Shown here in pieces: positions 17,952 to 26,722 of a stretch of 64,000 nucleotides of DNA (position 1 is its first letter; each line of letters opens with the position of its first letter). The notes under the pieces are model-generated. The model saw only the letters and a list, made by a program, of their open reading frames with translations, had not been told where the DNA came from and ran no database searches. The stretch is taken from contig CAYLWO010000004.1 of assembly GCA_964387285.1 (NCBI GenBank), forward strand, positions 1-64,000, read 5' to 3'. The DNA comes from Anaerohabitans sp964387285 (GTDB lineage Bacteria > Zhuqueibacterota > Zhuqueibacteria > Residuimicrobiales > Residuimicrobiaceae). A program made the position numbers and the translations under genes.

Positions 17952-20030
17952 CTACTCTGTTACCACCAGTCGCATTTGCCAGGGATCGATGAACGGTATC
18001 GTAAATTTTTGTAGCGGCCCATCTTTTCCTTGTGAATATAGAACCGTTTGTTTGCCGTTCATATCAAACACATTGATTATTTTCTTTTCAGTCAGCAACA
18101 TGAGATCGACATGCTCTGCGCCATCAAAAGAGGAATTGGTCATGGCCAGAGCAATTTTTCCGTTTTGCGGTTTACGGATCCATAAATTTATTTTATGATA
18201 GGACGCTACAAAAGCCGGCAGGGAATCACGGGCCAGCCAGCGAAACACAGATTTCAGCTGCGAACTTTTGGCGAGATTCTGCACATAGGTCCAGGGATAA
18301 TATCCAGCCACGCAAATACGACCGCCCAGACGGTTTTCAAAAATACCCATGGCGCACTTGGCAACCTCTTTATCCGCATAGTCGATCAGGCTGCACAGCG
18401 TCTGGGCTTTAGGATTAATTATTTTTAAAGTGGCTGCCGGAACATTCCAGCCGAGAAACGACTGTCGATTATCGCGCAGTCTGCCGACGAATCCGGCGTT
18501 AAGCGGGTGCTCGGTAAATTTTTCAATGCGATCCATTTTTTCTGTTTGCAGCACATCAAAACCGACCAGATCGCCCAATCCCATAGCATTCAGGTATTGA
18601 CAGGTCTCTGCATCCATATACACTCCACCACTGAGCAGCTTGATAATTTCCTCACGCGTGAGTGCATAAACACCTGCCTTGGACAGCAATGCCAAGTTGG
18701 CGTTTGCTCTACCATAGGCGGCAGGCAACCCGATATCGAACAACTCGTTTCCGGGCAGCAGAGAAGCAGATTCGAACCAGCTTCCGGTCATCAGATTGGC
18801 CGTGGCAAAAGTGTTCTTGTCCCAAAAGGTTTGCACGCCGGCCAGCGGCTGACGGCCGAGATGGCGAGCCAACAAATCGAAAAACGGCCGTGCCTTGGCC
18901 AATTCAGCCACTAGAGGTTCAAATTCATTAAGCGGTTCATCGTACATGGACAGCACATTAAAAGCAACGCCGGTGCAACCGGCAGCCATATGAGAACAGG
19001 CTTCAAGAACAACCATATTGGCCGCTTTTTTCAAACGCTGATAGGGAAAGTTTTCAATTTCAGACTGGATGGAAACGACATACTCGGGCAACAGCGAAAC
19101 CTGTCTGCCGATTTCATGGGACTTGCCTACCAGTTCGGTGGTATTCATGTCCTGGTAATAACCGCCGCCAGGCCGCCAATATACCGGCGTGTGATTGGGG
19201 CCGTGCAAAACATCGGCCCAGCGATCAAAGTCGTATCCTTCAAAAAAGCGCTCGCCGGTCATAAAGCCGAGCGGCATGTGCGGACGGATTTCGTGGACTG
19301 TCTTTTCGATCAAGGTGAACAGATTGGCAATGGTATTGCGATTGTGCTGCAGCCAGGCTTTGCGCAACAGCAGTTTGTCTGCAATCGTTCCGTCGTTCAG
19401 CGCTTTTTTCAAACTTGAACGTGTGTGTTTATAACCCGTTTCCTTTTCGAAAATGGAAAGACAGTGATCACAAAAACAGGTAAGCGAGATCGGCATATGG
19501 CCGGCTAAACGGATATCGTCGTCCAGCCAAATATAATCCGGATCAGCCAGGGCCAGATATTGATACACCTCACGGATATAGGCCTGCAACTTTACGTCGT
19601 TGGGACAAAAAGAGCCGCGGCAAACCTGGCCATTGATATCGGTGACGTAGGTATATTCGCCGGTCAGTGAATTTTGCAGATTTTCCTCATGATGGCCCAT
19701 GGTGCTGAGGATATTAATGCCGCTGCGCAGCCCCTGGCTGCGCATGGCAGCCATGCGGCCAGAGAGAATTTGTGCGCGTTGTTTGATGACAGAGGCCGGC
19801 AACGGCGGATGGGTTGCAGAGGTAAAAAAAGTCACTTCATCGGTCACGCCTTTATATTTAAGAAATAAATCCTGCAATTCCTGAAAACGGGCCTCAGGCA
19901 GATAGAGCGTTGTAGCGATGCGAAAAGAGATAAACGCTTTGTCGAGAGTAGCCTGGTTATCCGGTTCGCTGCTGGCTGCGAAACTGCAGAAGATGAGAAA
20001 AAAAAGCGGCACAAGTTTGCGAATTATCAT
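17952..20030 (-). CDS. Exported TIM-barrel glycoside-hydrolase-like protein
   Basis: The protein has 692 residues with a signal peptide (MIIRKLVPLFFLIFCSFAAS). A barrel-like N-terminal half contains DPDYIWLDDDIRLAGH followed by a CFCDHCLSIFEKETG motif, as in some GH42-like beta-galactosidase barrels, then FMTGERFFEGYDFDRW and LPEYVVSIQSEIENFPYQR, which could hold acidic catalytic residues. The C-terminal part includes a beta-galactosidase-trimerisation-like and a beta-sandwich region. The family assignment is tentative. It is the last gene of a three-gene minus-strand operon with 20106 and 22804; all three products are exported, which points to breakdown of one glycan. Confidence 0.55.
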   Translation of the reverse strand: MIIRKLVPLFFLIFCSFAASSEPDNQATLDKAFISFRIATTLYLPEARFQELQDLFLKYKGVTDEVTFFTSATHPPLPASVIKQRAQILSGRMAAMRSQGLRSGINILSTMGHHEENLQNSLTGEYTYVTDINGQVCRGSFCPNDVKLQAYIREVYQYLALADPDYIWLDDDIRLAGHMPISLTCFCDHCLSIFEKETGYKHTRSSLKKALNDGTIADKLLLRKAWLQHNRNTIANLFTLIEKTVHEIRPHMPLGFMTGERFFEGYDFDRWADVLHGPNHTPVYWRPGGGYYQDMNTTELVGKSHEIGRQVSLLPEYVVSIQSEIENFPYQRLKKAANMVVLEACSHMAAGCTGVAFNVLSMYDEPLNEFEPLVAELAKARPFFDLLARHLGRQPLAGVQTFWDKNTFATANLMTGSWFESASLLPGNELFDIGLPAAYGRANANLALLSKAGVYALTREEIIKLLSGGVYMDAETCQYLNAMGLGDLVGFDVLQTEKMDRIEKFTEHPLNAGFVGRLRDNRQSFLGWNVPAATLKIINPKAQTLCSLIDYADKEVAKCAMGIFENRLGGRICVAGYYPWTYVQNLAKSSQLKSVFRWLARDSLPAFVASYHKINLWIRKPQNGKIALAMTNSSFDGAEHVDLMLLTEKKIINVFDMNGKQTVLYSQGKDGPLQKFTIPFIDPWQMRLVVTE

Positions 20031-20058
20031 AACATGGTTCCTTCATTTTACACCGTAG

Positions 20059-20098
20059 CACAAGCCTCCGGCTTGTGACGCATTCCGGAGGATTGCGC
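20059..20098. repeat. Hairpin CACAAGCC-TCC-GGCTTGTG plus TCCGGA tail
   Basis: The repeat lies in the 75-base gap between two operon genes. The 8-base perfect stem with 3-base loop (20059-20077) resembles the hairpin at 9932, and both are flanked by GCTAC or its complement. Confidence 0.5.
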
Positions 20099-20105
20099 TA
20101 CAAAA

Positions 20106-22778
20106 TTAATACATCCTCTCCATGCCCAATTTAACCTTGCCCGAGGCGTGGTGACGCACCTTGCTTTCTACCGGCGATTCCAACCCCATGTTCCAGGTTA
20201 TTTTTGCAGAGCCAGGCGTTAGAAGCAAAATTTCCCGTTTCTGTGTTTTAAAAGAAATAATATCCTTGTCTTCTTGTATACGAACTTGCACAAAATTGGA
20301 TTGAATCTTGAATTCTTTCCAGGGGATTTGCAGTCGACAAGTCTTGCCAAAGAGGCTTTGTATGCAGATCCACAGCACCTCGCCTTGTCTGATTTCAAAA
20401 GAAACCACAAATCCGTCCTGACCGTGCAGCGTAAAGCGACCGTTTCTATTTTTGACAAATGCCGGAGCAATGCGTATAATGCCGTCATGGCTTTGCATGG
20501 CCGATTCGTTCATCGCCGTGGCCAGTACGGACATGGATTCCATAGACATGTGCCGGAACGGCCACATGGGTAAGGGGAATTTTTCTTTGCTCGCAGATGC
20601 TCCGACCGCTTTAACCTGATTGGTTCTGAAAAACTCTTCTGCATCCTTGTTCACCAGTCCTTCCATTCCCCAATGTCCCCAGCCGTTGCAATAGATTTGC
20701 CAGCGTTGCGGAAAACGTTGCAGATCGCGCGCCAGTTCATCCGCCAGACCCAAACGGGCGAAAACAATCGGCGTCGGATCCCAGCCGGTTCCTTCAGGAC
20801 TGTACAGCCGGGCTGTGGTGGTCATGACGTCAAACAAGTAACTGCTTTTTTGCGCCAGGCCGATTAAATTGGAAGGAAATACCGGTGCACACGTCACGGT
20901 CGGGAAAATGCCATCCAATAATTTCAGACCGTTGTGCGAAAGGCTATCGTCTGTCGGACTGAAAACCGTCAGCCATTGTTTTTCCTTGATGCCCCAGCCG
21001 GCGGCAAAAATCGCATCAGAAAAAGAGACCTGGTCTTTGCAAAAACCTTTGGCAAAAATATAATGATCGCCGACCGGCCGTATCGCTGCCGGGTCGGCGG
21101 TCACAATGGGCAAAGCAGCGCAATGCGCGGTAATTTCCTGCCATTGTTTAATCTCCGGGATGACCAACCCGGCTTGCGCACAAGCGGCCAGAGCTGTTGT
21201 CAGCAAAGCGCGGGCATAAACCAGTTCCGTCAGGCCATCATACAGTTTGATCCATCCCTCATAGCCGGTGCCTTCACGGGCGTGATAGAGTCCGTCCGGT
21301 TTTTTTTCCAAAAGGGACACATAAAATCGCGCCGCCTCGATGATAAAGGGCAGGGCTTTATCTTTCAAGAAGGTTTCATCACAGGTATAACGATATTGCC
21401 GCCAGAAATCCAGAGCAATTTCTGCCACCGGCGTGTGGTTGGCCAATTCGTTCAATGAATTAAAACCGCGCCGGTCGGTCACATCAGATATGTAGGCGCC
21501 TTTGCTCTTGAAAAATTCCTGTGCATCCTTTTTGGCGTACCGCAGGGAATTGAATCGATAATTCAAATAGGGACAAATCAGCTCGTGATGACCGGCAGCA
21601 TTCAACGGCCAGTAAAGCTGTTGTTGGTTCCAGTGAAAATAGTAATTCCAATTCTGCACATCCCGGTTCCAGGCCCACAAACCGTTGTTAAAGCGGCCGG
21701 GATATCTGCCGCCCTGGGAAGAGATCGCATAATACTGCGTCACATGCCAGAGCGCGTTCAGGTAATCATCGCCGTAATCCATGAAAGAACGCAACCAGAT
21801 TTCCTGCCAAATTTTTGTATGCTTGTGAAAAAGTGAATCCAGGCCCGTTTTTCCGGCCGTATCGAGTGTTTTGCCTAATGGTTCGAGTGGATTAGTCACC
21901 ATAGGACTGGTCACTGAAAACAGCAGCTGAGCATTTAAACGTCCTGAATTTCTTAAAAGCATAGAGGATCGTCGACTGTTATCTCTGGTATATTGGATAG
22001 CGGGACAGTCGTGTTGTACCGCCACACCGCCAACAGCAAACGTCTCCTTGCCCAGTTTCTGCGTGATAAAAATAGTTGATCCGGCAACACCGGCCTCTGT
22101 ACCGTCCAGGCCGATGGCTGCGTCGCGGTTGATCTGGCTGTACCAGTGCGAATAGGTGCGCGAGCCGTAGCGCTCAATCGCTATTTCAATGGGCACGGTT
22201 TCATAAAAATTCTGCGACAGTTTGAGGACGAGCAAATCGGTAGTACGATCCACAAATGCACACAAGTTGATTTCACCGAAAGGGGTTGTTGTCTGCATAT
22301 GCGCAGAAGCATCCGCCAGACTGAGACGACCTTTAAAATCGCTCAGATACAGCGTACTGAAAACCGGCTGGTGAAAATCAATAATGATGCGACAGGCGTG
22401 TCGCAAGGTTGTGCTTTTGTCCTCTTCATCTGCCCGCCAGTTATGAAAGCGTTCGAAGGCAGCGTCGTCCCATAAATCGGACTTGTTGACGGCGATGATG
22501 ATTTTTGAATCTTCGCACCACATGAGCGCACCGATCTCGCCGTTGCCCAGAGCCATGCCCTGGAAGGGATCGATGGGCGGGCTGTAATAAATCAGGTCAT
22601 ATTGTGCGATTCGCTCCGGCCAGGCAATGTTCCATTGGGCTTTTTGCGGATCAAACACGCTGGTCAGCACCGTTGCCTTTTCGTCATTTGCTGAGGGACT
22701 GGAAGAAAGAACGGTTGCAGACGGAATAACCAGAACAAGACCGGCGAGATAAAAACATTTGAGAAATTTTGTCATCAT
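20106..22778 (-). CDS. Exported six-hairpin glycosidase-like protein (DUF5703/GH95-like)
   Basis: The protein has 890 residues. The ATG at 22778 follows AAGGA by 7 bases and opens a signal peptide (TKFLKCFYLAGLVLVIPSATV); the frame extends 54 codons upstream into the neighbouring gene and was trimmed. FQGMALGNGEIGALMWCEDS then NKSDLWDDAAFERF is the pattern of DUF5703 and GH95 N-terminal domains. The centre (LWHVTQYYAISSQGGRYPGR, WNYYFHWNQQQLYWPLNAA) is an (alpha/alpha)6 barrel like that of GH95 enzymes. GH95 members are alpha-L-fucosidases or galactosidases, but this sequence is divergent enough that substrate is open. It lies between two other exported hydrolase-like genes in the same operon. 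Confidence 0.65.
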   Translation of the reverse strand: MMTKFLKCFYLAGLVLVIPSATVLSSSPSANDEKATVLTSVFDPQKAQWNIAWPERIAQYDLIYYSPPIDPFQGMALGNGEIGALMWCEDSKIIIAVNKSDLWDDAAFERFHNWRADEEDKSTTLRHACRIIIDFHQPVFSTLYLSDFKGRLSLADASAHMQTTTPFGEINLCAFVDRTTDLLVLKLSQNFYETVPIEIAIERYGSRTYSHWYSQINRDAAIGLDGTEAGVAGSTIFITQKLGKETFAVGGVAVQHDCPAIQYTRDNSRRSSMLLRNSGRLNAQLLFSVTSPMVTNPLEPLGKTLDTAGKTGLDSLFHKHTKIWQEIWLRSFMDYGDDYLNALWHVTQYYAISSQGGRYPGRFNNGLWAWNRDVQNWNYYFHWNQQQLYWPLNAAGHHELICPYLNYRFNSLRYAKKDAQEFFKSKGAYISDVTDRRGFNSLNELANHTPVAEIALDFWRQYRYTCDETFLKDKALPFIIEAARFYVSLLEKKPDGLYHAREGTGYEGWIKLYDGLTELVYARALLTTALAACAQAGLVIPEIKQWQEITAHCAALPIVTADPAAIRPVGDHYIFAKGFCKDQVSFSDAIFAAGWGIKEKQWLTVFSPTDDSLSHNGLKLLDGIFPTVTCAPVFPSNLIGLAQKSSYLFDVMTTTARLYSPEGTGWDPTPIVFARLGLADELARDLQRFPQRWQIYCNGWGHWGMEGLVNKDAEEFFRTNQVKAVGASASKEKFPLPMWPFRHMSMESMSVLATAMNESAMQSHDGIIRIAPAFVKNRNGRFTLHGQDGFVVSFEIRQGEVLWICIQSLFGKTCRLQIPWKEFKIQSNFVQVRIQEDKDIISFKTQKREILLLTPGSAKITWNMGLESPVESKVRHHASGKVKLGMERMY

Positions 22779-22803
22779 AATAGATTCCTTTTGATGCAAA
22801 TTT

Positions 22804-23775
22804 TTATTGGGGATGTCGTTCAGCCGACGCTCTGACCGTGGCCGTTGTTTCCGGAAAATGCACAATAAAAAAATTCTCCAAAGAGCCGTCGTACACGGCG
22901 ATGCGCACGGTGCCCCAGGTGGCCTGATCGCCAGTGGCATAATACAGATAAGTTTTGCCGTCGTATTCCAGGATATCTACATCGGAATTGTTTATCCCTT
23001 CGGCGGATTCAGCCTCTAAAATGGGATTAAACGGACTCAGTTCCCATTCCCGTAAATCCCTGGAGCGGGCCAGAAATGTGATCCAGCCATTATGATTAGC
23101 AATGGGTGCATGCAAATACAGAACATAATAGTAGGGCTTGCAGAAGCGGATCGTCGGACAAGCCGCGTATTCATTGTTAACGCCGGTAAAAACGAGATGG
23201 CCTAGTTTTTGCCAACGTGATAAATCCTGGGAACGGGCAAATTTAAAGCAAAATTGCACAGGCTTATCCGACTCGTAAGCCATGATATAGCCTGTTTCGT
23301 CGCGACAAACAGAAGAGTTGAATAGATGTTCATTTCCCTCCGGCAGGATGACCGTTTCGGTTTTCCAGGTTTGCAGATCGGTTGTCACAAAACGATCAAT
23401 GCCGCTCGAGTTCATGATCCGGCCGAAATCGGTGAATTCCAGGGCAAAGACATTCAATTCGGCGTCCCGAACAAAGGCACTGACAAAGGAATGCCCGACG
23501 CCAAAACGCGCAACCTCCCGGCCGGTGATCAGATCGTCGATATACAAGTAGGCGTCCTTACCCCTGGCGTCAGCGCCACCGGGGCGATAATTTGCTACGA
23601 GCAGTAAACGCGAACCGAACCAAACCGGCGTGTTTTCCATGGGTGTTCGATTGGTTTGTGAAAAAGCAAAGGGCAATTTGAGCAGCAGCGGCCTGGACGG
23701 TTCTTCATTGGCAGATAATGCAAGGTGAAAAAACAACAACTCACATACCAAAAGAAGAATGCATCGTTTATACAT
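22804..23775 (-). CDS. Exported beta-propeller glycosidase-like protein
   Basis: The protein has 323 residues with a signal peptide (YKRCILLLVCELLFFHLALS). Repeated blade-like strands (FVTTDLQTWKTETVILP, KFARSQDLSRWQKLGHLVF, TFLARSRDLREWELSPFNP) follow the S-x-D-L-x-x-W pattern of five-bladed GH43/GH32/GH130-type propellers. SDVDILEYDGKTYLYYATGD near the end carries the usual acidic strand. Which family it belongs to cannot be decided by eye. The ATG at 23775 follows AGGAGA by 8 bases. It is the first gene of the operon 23775-17952, so the promoter should lie in the AT-rich region around 23800-23880. Confidence 0.6.
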   Translation of the reverse strand: MYKRCILLLVCELLFFHLALSANEEPSRPLLLKLPFAFSQTNRTPMENTPVWFGSRLLLVANYRPGGADARGKDAYLYIDDLITGREVARFGVGHSFVSAFVRDAELNVFALEFTDFGRIMNSSGIDRFVTTDLQTWKTETVILPEGNEHLFNSSVCRDETGYIMAYESDKPVQFCFKFARSQDLSRWQKLGHLVFTGVNNEYAACPTIRFCKPYYYVLYLHAPIANHNGWITFLARSRDLREWELSPFNPILEAESAEGINNSDVDILEYDGKTYLYYATGDQATWGTVRIAVYDGSLENFFIVHFPETTATVRASAERHPQ

Positions 23776-23937
23776 GAAACATCTCCTACAATGATACCAA
23801 GCAAAAAGAATTTATATTCTTTACCGCTAGGAAACAAGAAAAAACGCTGGAAAGGAATTACATTTTTTTACTTTGAATTTATATAAAGATCATATAAATT
23901 AATGGCTGGTAAGATAATATATCGGAGGCAAGGTTCC

Positions 23938-24186
23938 TTGTCGAACATTGAACAAATACGTTTTATGCAGGTTCAGTTGAACAAGATTCAGGTGGATAAA
24001 TGGTGCGCCGGCTGCGGCCTGCAACGCGATCCCGGTTCAGAATATGTTTTAGATTGGATTGCCAAACACGCGCAATGGTTTCGAGGTGAATGGGAACATT
24101 CCCGTTGTCGGGAATGCTCCAACTGGCATGACTGCGGGCATTTGCTCAGGCAAGAGTGTCACACCTATGAAAAAATACAGGCGTAA
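23938..24186 (+). CDS. Small Cys-rich (zinc-ribbon-like) hypothetical protein
   Basis: The protein has 82 residues from a TTG at 23938 that sits 9 bases after GGAGG, or 94 residues from the ATG at 23902, which has no ribosome site. CAGC near the start and CRECSNWHDC near the end give a CxxC / CxxC-x4-C-x4-C set that could bind zinc. Two additional Cys/His residues follow (CGHLLRQECH). No family is recognised. The gene ends directly in a strong terminator shared with the convergent topoisomerase gene, which supports it being a real transcript end. Confidence 0.5.
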   Translation: MSNIEQIRFMQVQLNKIQVDKWCAGCGLQRDPGSEYVLDWIAKHAQWFRGEWEHSRCRECSNWHDCGHLLRQECHTYEKIQA

Positions 24187-24222
24187 AAAAGCCCTGTCGT
24201 AATCTGCGACAGGGCTTTTTTT
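24185..24222. terminator. Bidirectional rho-independent terminator
   Basis: A perfect 9-base stem GCCCTGTCG/CGACAGGGC with a 7-base loop is flanked by A-run and T-run. It lies between two convergent genes and can end both. Confidence 0.9.
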
Positions 24223-24230
24223 ATTAATAC

Positions 24231-25970
24231 TCAATTGTCTTCCGCATCTTCCTCGGCTTCGCCTGCCTTGACCCACATGAATTTGCGCCGCAGCGTGGAA
24301 GAGTAATATTTACCGATCACATCGTAATCGACCTGGCGTCCCCAGTTGTAAAACACGCGCGGATCGATGTAAGATTTTTGACTGGTGCCCAGATTCCAGG
24401 TTCGGTTCTTGCTGGCAATGGCGATCTGCGCTTTAAGCTTGCCCAGGGACATGCGCAACTTTTCTTCACGAAGCGCGAGTTTGTCGATCGCGGTTTGCAC
24501 AACCTGGATCTTTTTCTCATAAACGGATTTCACCTTGTTCTTGAATTCACGTTTTTTCGCCTTGTCCCGTTTTTCTTTCATTTCTGCGCGCAGCCTGGGA
24601 ATTTTAGCCGATTCGATTTTGATTTTTTCGGCAACGCTCTTCAACTGTTTCTGCAAAGTCTGTTCGCGGCTGCGAAAGGCTTCTTTACGCTTGTCCCAGT
24701 TGGCCGGCGCCTTTTTGGTGTGGTTGCAGAGAATGGCCGCCTGCATATTGGCGCGCACCGTGGCTTCCCATTTTTTATATTCCGGATCTTGTTTCACAAC
24801 ACCGGCTTCATCCAGGCTTTTTTGCACCACGGTAGAAGCATGAAAGGTTCGAAACACCTTGGCGGATAAGCCCCGCAGTTTTTCTGAAAGAAAGGCGTTG
24901 ACGTCGCGGCTGGTAATGTCCGGAAACAGTTGCGGTTTGTTGCCTGCAGCGGTATTCTCGTTTCCCGATGGCCGCGCATGCTCCAGCACTTCGCGCATTC
25001 TTTTCTGTACGTTGGCGGGCAACGTCAGCTTTTTATGCCAGAGCACACTGTCCTTGCCGAGAAAGTGAAACTCGGCAACGCCGCCGTCGAGCAACTTGAC
25101 ATGTTCCGGTCGCAAGGTTGTGGCGCCGACCGTATCGGCTTCGTCTTCATCCTTTTCATCGCCGACACGAAGGCAGAGTGCATCGATGAGATAACAGGCT
25201 GTAGCCACTTTGCGTATCTTGAAATCCTCATGCTCCATATTCTTCTGGATGTAATCCCGCACCTCGTCGATCTTGGCAGCCAGTTCGATGGCTTTGTCGA
25301 ATTTTTGCGCTTCGCGTTCCTGCTTGATGGGCGCGGTATCATGCAGCCAAATATATTTCAGTTTTTGCGTGAGCTTGTCTTCCCATTTGGCCACCCAAAG
25401 ACCTTCCGGTTGCCAGACAATCTCTTTCCATTGCCCCTCAGGCCTTTCTGCGTCCGGACTGAGGTTCAGGGTGATATCGCATTGCCCGGCGCCTTCTTTC
25501 CATTTGCCGCGCAACGGGTGTTTGCCGCGGCCCATAAAAATGCCGCTGGGCTCAACGATGTAATTCGCCAGCTCTATGCGCTCGCCGTCGGCAATCGCAT
25601 GGCCGTAGGTCTCCTTTAACTCTTCTCGTTTAGCCTTACGCCATGCGGCCAGAGATTTCTTTTCCTCCGGGGCCATTTTTTCCCTGGCCAATCGCTCGGC
25701 CTGAACCACAGCGATGACCGTACTGAAATCCACCTCTGCCGCTTTCAGAACCGGTTTGACTGCCAGAACTTCACTGAAGGAAGTGAAAAAATTTTTTTCA
25801 AAAACCGCATCTTCTACATAGGGCGTGCCCAATTTTTTAACCCAGGCAAAAGCCATCTCTTCCTGTTTGGCATTCAACTTGACTTCTTGTCCACGAAATC
25901 GAATCGTCAAACCATGGTACTGAGGCGGTTCAGGAACCAAGATTCCCTTATGAATTAATTGATTTAACAA
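24231..25970 (-). CDS. DNA topoisomerase IB, long eukaryote-like type
   Basis: The protein has 579 residues and relaxes DNA supercoils through a 3'-phosphotyrosyl intermediate. It aligns by eye along the human TOP1 core: HKGILVPEPP, FEKNFFTSF, IEPxG-like VEPSGIFMGRGKHP, then LRVGDEKDEDEADTVG. The five catalytic residues appear as Arg268, Lys306 (FLGKDS), Arg374 (KVFRTFHAS), His417 (AILCNH) and Tyr534 (TSQKSYIDPR). Residues 430-515 form a charged coiled-coil linker as in eukaryotes, and the tail STLRRKFMWV matches the TOP1 C-terminus. The start is TTG with AAGGA 8 bases upstream. Most bacterial type IB enzymes are short and poxvirus-like, so this is unusual. It stands alone, beside an assembly gap. 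Confidence 0.93.
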   Translation of the reverse strand: MLNQLIHKGILVPEPPQYHGLTIRFRGQEVKLNAKQEEMAFAWVKKLGTPYVEDAVFEKNFFTSFSEVLAVKPVLKAAEVDFSTVIAVVQAERLAREKMAPEEKKSLAAWRKAKREELKETYGHAIADGERIELANYIVEPSGIFMGRGKHPLRGKWKEGAGQCDITLNLSPDAERPEGQWKEIVWQPEGLWVAKWEDKLTQKLKYIWLHDTAPIKQEREAQKFDKAIELAAKIDEVRDYIQKNMEHEDFKIRKVATACYLIDALCLRVGDEKDEDEADTVGATTLRPEHVKLLDGGVAEFHFLGKDSVLWHKKLTLPANVQKRMREVLEHARPSGNENTAAGNKPQLFPDITSRDVNAFLSEKLRGLSAKVFRTFHASTVVQKSLDEAGVVKQDPEYKKWEATVRANMQAAILCNHTKKAPANWDKRKEAFRSREQTLQKQLKSVAEKIKIESAKIPRLRAEMKEKRDKAKKREFKNKVKSVYEKKIQVVQTAIDKLALREEKLRMSLGKLKAQIAIASKNRTWNLGTSQKSYIDPRVFYNWGRQVDYDVIGKYYSSTLRRKFMWVKAGEAEEDAEDN

Positions 25971-26030
25971 AGCACCATTCCTTTTTTACCCACTCTTTGC
26001 ATAAAAAAAGCCATTGTCGCTTAGGGTTTT

Positions 26031-26085
26031 GTCAGCCGCCTATCTGGTGTCTGGCAAAAAAGCCAAGGTGACAATAGCTCCTAGC
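26031..26085. repeat. 55-bp sequence at left edge of assembly gap
   Basis: It is identical over 55 bases to 26186-26240 on the other side of the N run. The exact match touching both gap edges suggests shared contig ends from a k-mer assembler. Confidence 0.9.
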
Positions 26086-26185
26086 NNNNNNNNNNNNNNN
26101 NNNNNNNNNNNNNNNNNNNNNNNNNNNNNNNNNNNNNNNNNNNNNNNNNNNNNNNNNNNNNNNNNNNNNNNNNNNNNNNNNNNNN
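26086..26185. other. Assembly gap (100 N)
   Basis: Exactly 100 unknown bases form a scaffold join. The true length between the flanking contigs is not known. Confidence 0.99.
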
Positions 26186-26240
26186 GTCAGCCGCCTATCT
26201 GGTGTCTGGCAAAAAAGCCAAGGTGACAATAGCTCCTAGC
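26186..26240. repeat. 55-bp sequence at right edge of assembly gap
   Basis: A direct copy of 26031-26085. The remaining gene-free sequence 26241-26722 is AT-rich and holds only the dispersed repeat at 26527-26626. Confidence 0.9.
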
Positions 26241-26526
26241 CTTTAATATAACAAATATTTAAGAAAATTTAAAGTATTTTTTTATATTGCAAATAAAAAA
26301 GCAGAGGCGTATCCCCATAATTTTCAATACTACAACCCTGAGATTGTCGCACGAATCTTAAAATACCGGGATCACAGCTGGTACAGTCCCAACTATTTCA
26401 TAGCTCAGATAAATCGGAGTCAAATGTCGGACACCTCAGAAGAATGTTGAAAAAGTTCTTACCTCCGGATTCCAAGACGTGTGCAACGATCTCAGTGGGT
26501 GTCATCCTTGAGTAAACTATGGCAAA

Positions 26527-26626
26527 GATGCCACGATTACCCGAATTATAAAAAGACCGTGTCATTGCGAACGCAGCCACAGTAGTTGACAAAGGAGATT
26601 ATCTGTGCTGGAGTGAAGCAATCGCC
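26527..26626 (+). repeat. 100-bp dispersed repeat B, forward copy
   Basis: ATGCCACGATTACCC, CGTGTCATTGCGAACG, GATTATCTGTGCTGGAGTGA and AGCAATC occur in the same order as in the reverse complement of 48053-48152. The element has no coding capacity. Confidence 0.7.
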
Positions 26627-26722
26627 ATTAACAGCCAAAATGTTATTAGCAGGCCTGCCATTATCGATTCAAGGAGTCGCCATCACCTGTCTTGGGCAGG
26701 TCGAAGGATCTGTTCGCGTCGC

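Noticed and set aside
26031..26240. Attachment-site direct repeats of an integrated element
   Set aside because: The repeats touch both edges of the N run exactly and no integrase is present; an assembly artefact explains them better.
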